Source: Burkholderiales bacterium (lineage in GTDB: Bacteria > Pseudomonadota > Gammaproteobacteria > Burkholderiales > Burkholderiaceae_C). Taken from it: a DNA stretch of 6,854 nt. This document shows, in pieces, positions 6,065 through 6,854 of the stretch (positions within the stretch are counted from its first letter, which is position 1; each line of letters opens with the position of its first letter). The stretch spans positions 1 to 6,854 of the forward strand of contig CANFNE010000135.1 in assembly GCA_947448105.1 (NCBI GenBank), in the 5' to 3' direction. The notes beneath the pieces were generated by a model. The model saw only the letters and a list, made by a program, of their open reading frames with translations, was not told the DNA's origin and searched no databases. The position numbers and the translations under genes are program-made.

Positions 6065-6564
6065 TGGCCGCGCCCCGCTGGAGGCCCAGCGCCACGGTGG
6101 CCGCCGTGATCGAGCACCAAGGCAAATTCCTGCTGGTCGAAGAGCACACGCCCGAAGGCCTGCGTCTGAACAACCCGGCGGGTCATATGGACCCCGGTGA
6201 GTCGCCCCAAGAGGCCTGCGCCCGCGAAACCCTCGAAGAAACCGCCTTCGCCTTCACACCCAGTGCGCTGGTGGGCGTCTACCTGTCGCGCTTTGAGCGT
6301 CCGCCCACCGCGTCGCGGCCCAGGGGCGAAGACATCACCTACCTGCGCTTTGCCTTTTGCGGCCACCTCGGTGCCCTGGAGCGCGGGCGCCGGCTGGATT
6401 ACGGCATCGTGCGCACGCTGTGGCTCAGTGCCGACGAGATCCGCGCCAGCCACGCGCTGCACCGCAGCCCGCTGGTGGTGCAGTGCATGGAAGACTACCT
6501 GGCGGGCAAGCGCTACCCGCTGGATCTGGTGACCACCGACGCCAGCATCTACCGGGGCCGTTAA
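6064..6564 (+). CDS. nudJ: NudJ-type Nudix hydrolase
   Basis: A 166-residue cytoplasmic Nudix pyrophosphatase. E. coli NudJ acts on nucleoside di- and triphosphates and on thiamine or HMP pyrophosphate. The Nudix box is at residues 40-62: G40, E46, R54-E55 and E58-E59 are all in place, with T56 and A61 at positions where the general consensus has a hydrophobic residue and Gly; the preceding NPAGH matches the NudJ subgroup. The N-terminal strand ATVAAVIEHQGKFLLVEE is typical. The ATG at 6064 shares its A with the TGA of the DUF3717 gene, and no independent ribosome binding site is needed if translation is coupled. The next gene downstream is mnmA, as in E. coli where nudJ and mnmA are adjacent; this synteny supports the name. 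The natural substrate here is not determined. Confidence 0.88.
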   Translation: MAAPRWRPSATVAAVIEHQGKFLLVEEHTPEGLRLNNPAGHMDPGESPQEACARETLEETAFAFTPSALVGVYLSRFERPPTASRPRGEDITYLRFAFCGHLGALERGRRLDYGIVRTLWLSADEIRASHALHRSPLVVQCMEDYLAGKRYPLDLVTTDASIYRGR

Positions 6565-6570
6565 TCCTCC

Positions 6571-6610
6571 GCTGATGCGCTGATGCGCTGATGCGCTGAT
6601 GCGCTGACGC
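6571..6610. repeat. Octamer tandem repeat (GCTGATGC, five units)
   Basis: Starting six bases after the nudJ stop codon, GCTGATGC occurs four times perfectly in tandem (6571-6602) and a fifth time with one change, GCTGACGC (6603-6610). It is non-coding in any supported gene and merges directly into the REP-like element. It is likely to vary in copy number by replication slippage. Confidence 0.9.
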
Positions 6611-6713
6611 TGCGCTCCTCGCGATGACGGAAGTTGGCTCGTCATTGCGAGCGAAGCGCGGCAATCCATGGGCCCAATGGCTCGCCACGTCGCTGCGCTC
6701 CTCGCGATGGCGG
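6608..6713. repeat. REP-like palindromic interspersed repeat with flanking direct copies
   Basis: A 23-base segment at 6608-6630 recurs at 6691-6713 with one mismatch. Between them, CGTCATTGCGAG (6640-6651) is the inverted counterpart of both: of CTCGCGATGACG (6618-6629; 11 of 12 pairs plus one G-U) and of CTCGCGATGGCG (6701-6712; 10 of 12 plus two G-U). The central palindrome TGGGCCCA (6669-6676) is flanked by near-matching CCAT and ATGG arms. The CGTCATTGCGAG...GCAATCCA motif is, from memory, a widespread intergenic repeat in many bacterial genomes. It has no coding capacity or terminator U-tract. It fills the nudJ-mnmA spacer. Confidence 0.8.
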
Positions 6714-6732
6714 GCGGGTGCAGGCCGCGGCC

Positions 6733-6744
6733 TAAAATCGGCGC
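6733..6744 (+). promoter_or_regulatory. mnmA -10 box, apparently leaderless start
   Basis: TAAAAT (6733-6738) matches the -10 consensus at five of six bases and is followed by six bases and then the mnmA ATG at 6745, so transcription would start at the first base of the start codon. No ribosome binding site is visible. The -35 region (about 6710-6715) lies at the right edge of the REP-like repeat and does not match the consensus. Confidence 0.45.
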
Positions 6745-6854
6745 ATGAACCAGCCCGCCGCCCCGACCGGAAAAAAACAACGCATCGTGGTGGGCCTGAG
6801 CGGCGGCGTGGATTCGGCGGTGACTGCCTATTTGCTCCAGCAGCAAGGCCACGA
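6745..6854 (+). CDS. mnmA: tRNA-specific 2-thiouridylase MnmA (5' fragment, cut by window end)
   Basis: Only the first 36 complete codons are present, and the frame runs off the window. MnmA adenylates U34 of tRNA-Lys, -Glu and -Gln and inserts sulfur delivered by the Tus relay to make 2-thiouridine. The visible part, RIVVGLSGGVDSAVTAYLLQQQGH (residues 13-36), contains the PP-loop ATP-binding motif SGGVDS (19-24) in the form typical of MnmA. The first 12 residues (MNQPAAPTGKKQ) are a variable extension. Other PP-loop enzymes are possible from so short a fragment, but the start-proximal loop, the VTAYLL helix and the adjacency to nudJ argue for mnmA. Confidence 0.88.
   Translation, partial: MNQPAAPTGKKQRIVVGLSGGVDSAVTAYLLQQQGH

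Noticed and set aside
6571..6713. CRISPR array in the nudJ-mnmA spacer
   Set aside because: The repeat units are contiguous octamers and a palindromic element, without unique spacers of regular length.
5767..6852. 361-codon minus-strand open frame across nudJ, the repeats and mnmA
   Set aside because: It runs antisense through three supported genes and translates the tandem repeat into a repetitive Ser-Ala-His-Gln stretch. No domain is recognisable.

Overview
The window reads as a high-GC chromosomal stretch of a betaproteobacterium, most likely Burkholderiales and probably Comamonadaceae. The reasons are a DUF3717 protein (a family I know from Burkholderiales), the nudJ-mnmA neighbourhood, the style of the MoaC, M48 and Acr3 proteins, and several promoters with a TAnnAT-type box only a few bases from the start codon. 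The assignment is inference; no rRNA, tRNA, integrase, IS element or CRISPR array is visible.

Layout. On the left, moaC (molybdenum cofactor synthesis, minus strand) is divergent from a BepA-like periplasmic M48 metalloprotease with a C-terminal helical/TPR-like region (plus strand). The protease gene ends tail-to-tail, with a 30-base overlap, on a small four-helix membrane protein of the phage-holin-4 (YvlD-like) family, which lies downstream of a TerC/YjbE-family membrane protein on the minus strand. terC is in turn divergent from a compact arsenic-resistance cluster on the plus strand: arsR (As(III)-responsive repressor with a C-terminal Cys pair), arsC (LMW-phosphatase-type arsenate reductase) and acr3 (arsenite efflux). 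These three form a complete minimal detoxification route: ArsC reduces arsenate, Acr3 exports the arsenite, and ArsR senses it.

After acr3 come a small DUF3717-DUF1289 protein with four cysteines, a NudJ-type Nudix hydrolase overlapping its stop codon by one base, a 180-base spacer filled with an octamer tandem repeat and a REP-like palindromic repeat, and the first 36 codons of mnmA (tRNA 2-thiouridylase), cut by the window edge. The adjacency of nudJ and mnmA also occurs in E. coli and supports both names.

Most genes are ordinary housekeeping or resistance genes. I do not see a convincing undescribed multi-gene system. The points most worth a second look are the DUF3717-DUF1289/NudJ coupling, the apparently leaderless promoters of arsR and mnmA, the arsR operator lying over its own -10 box, and the repeat-packed nudJ-mnmA spacer with two mutually exclusive hairpins.
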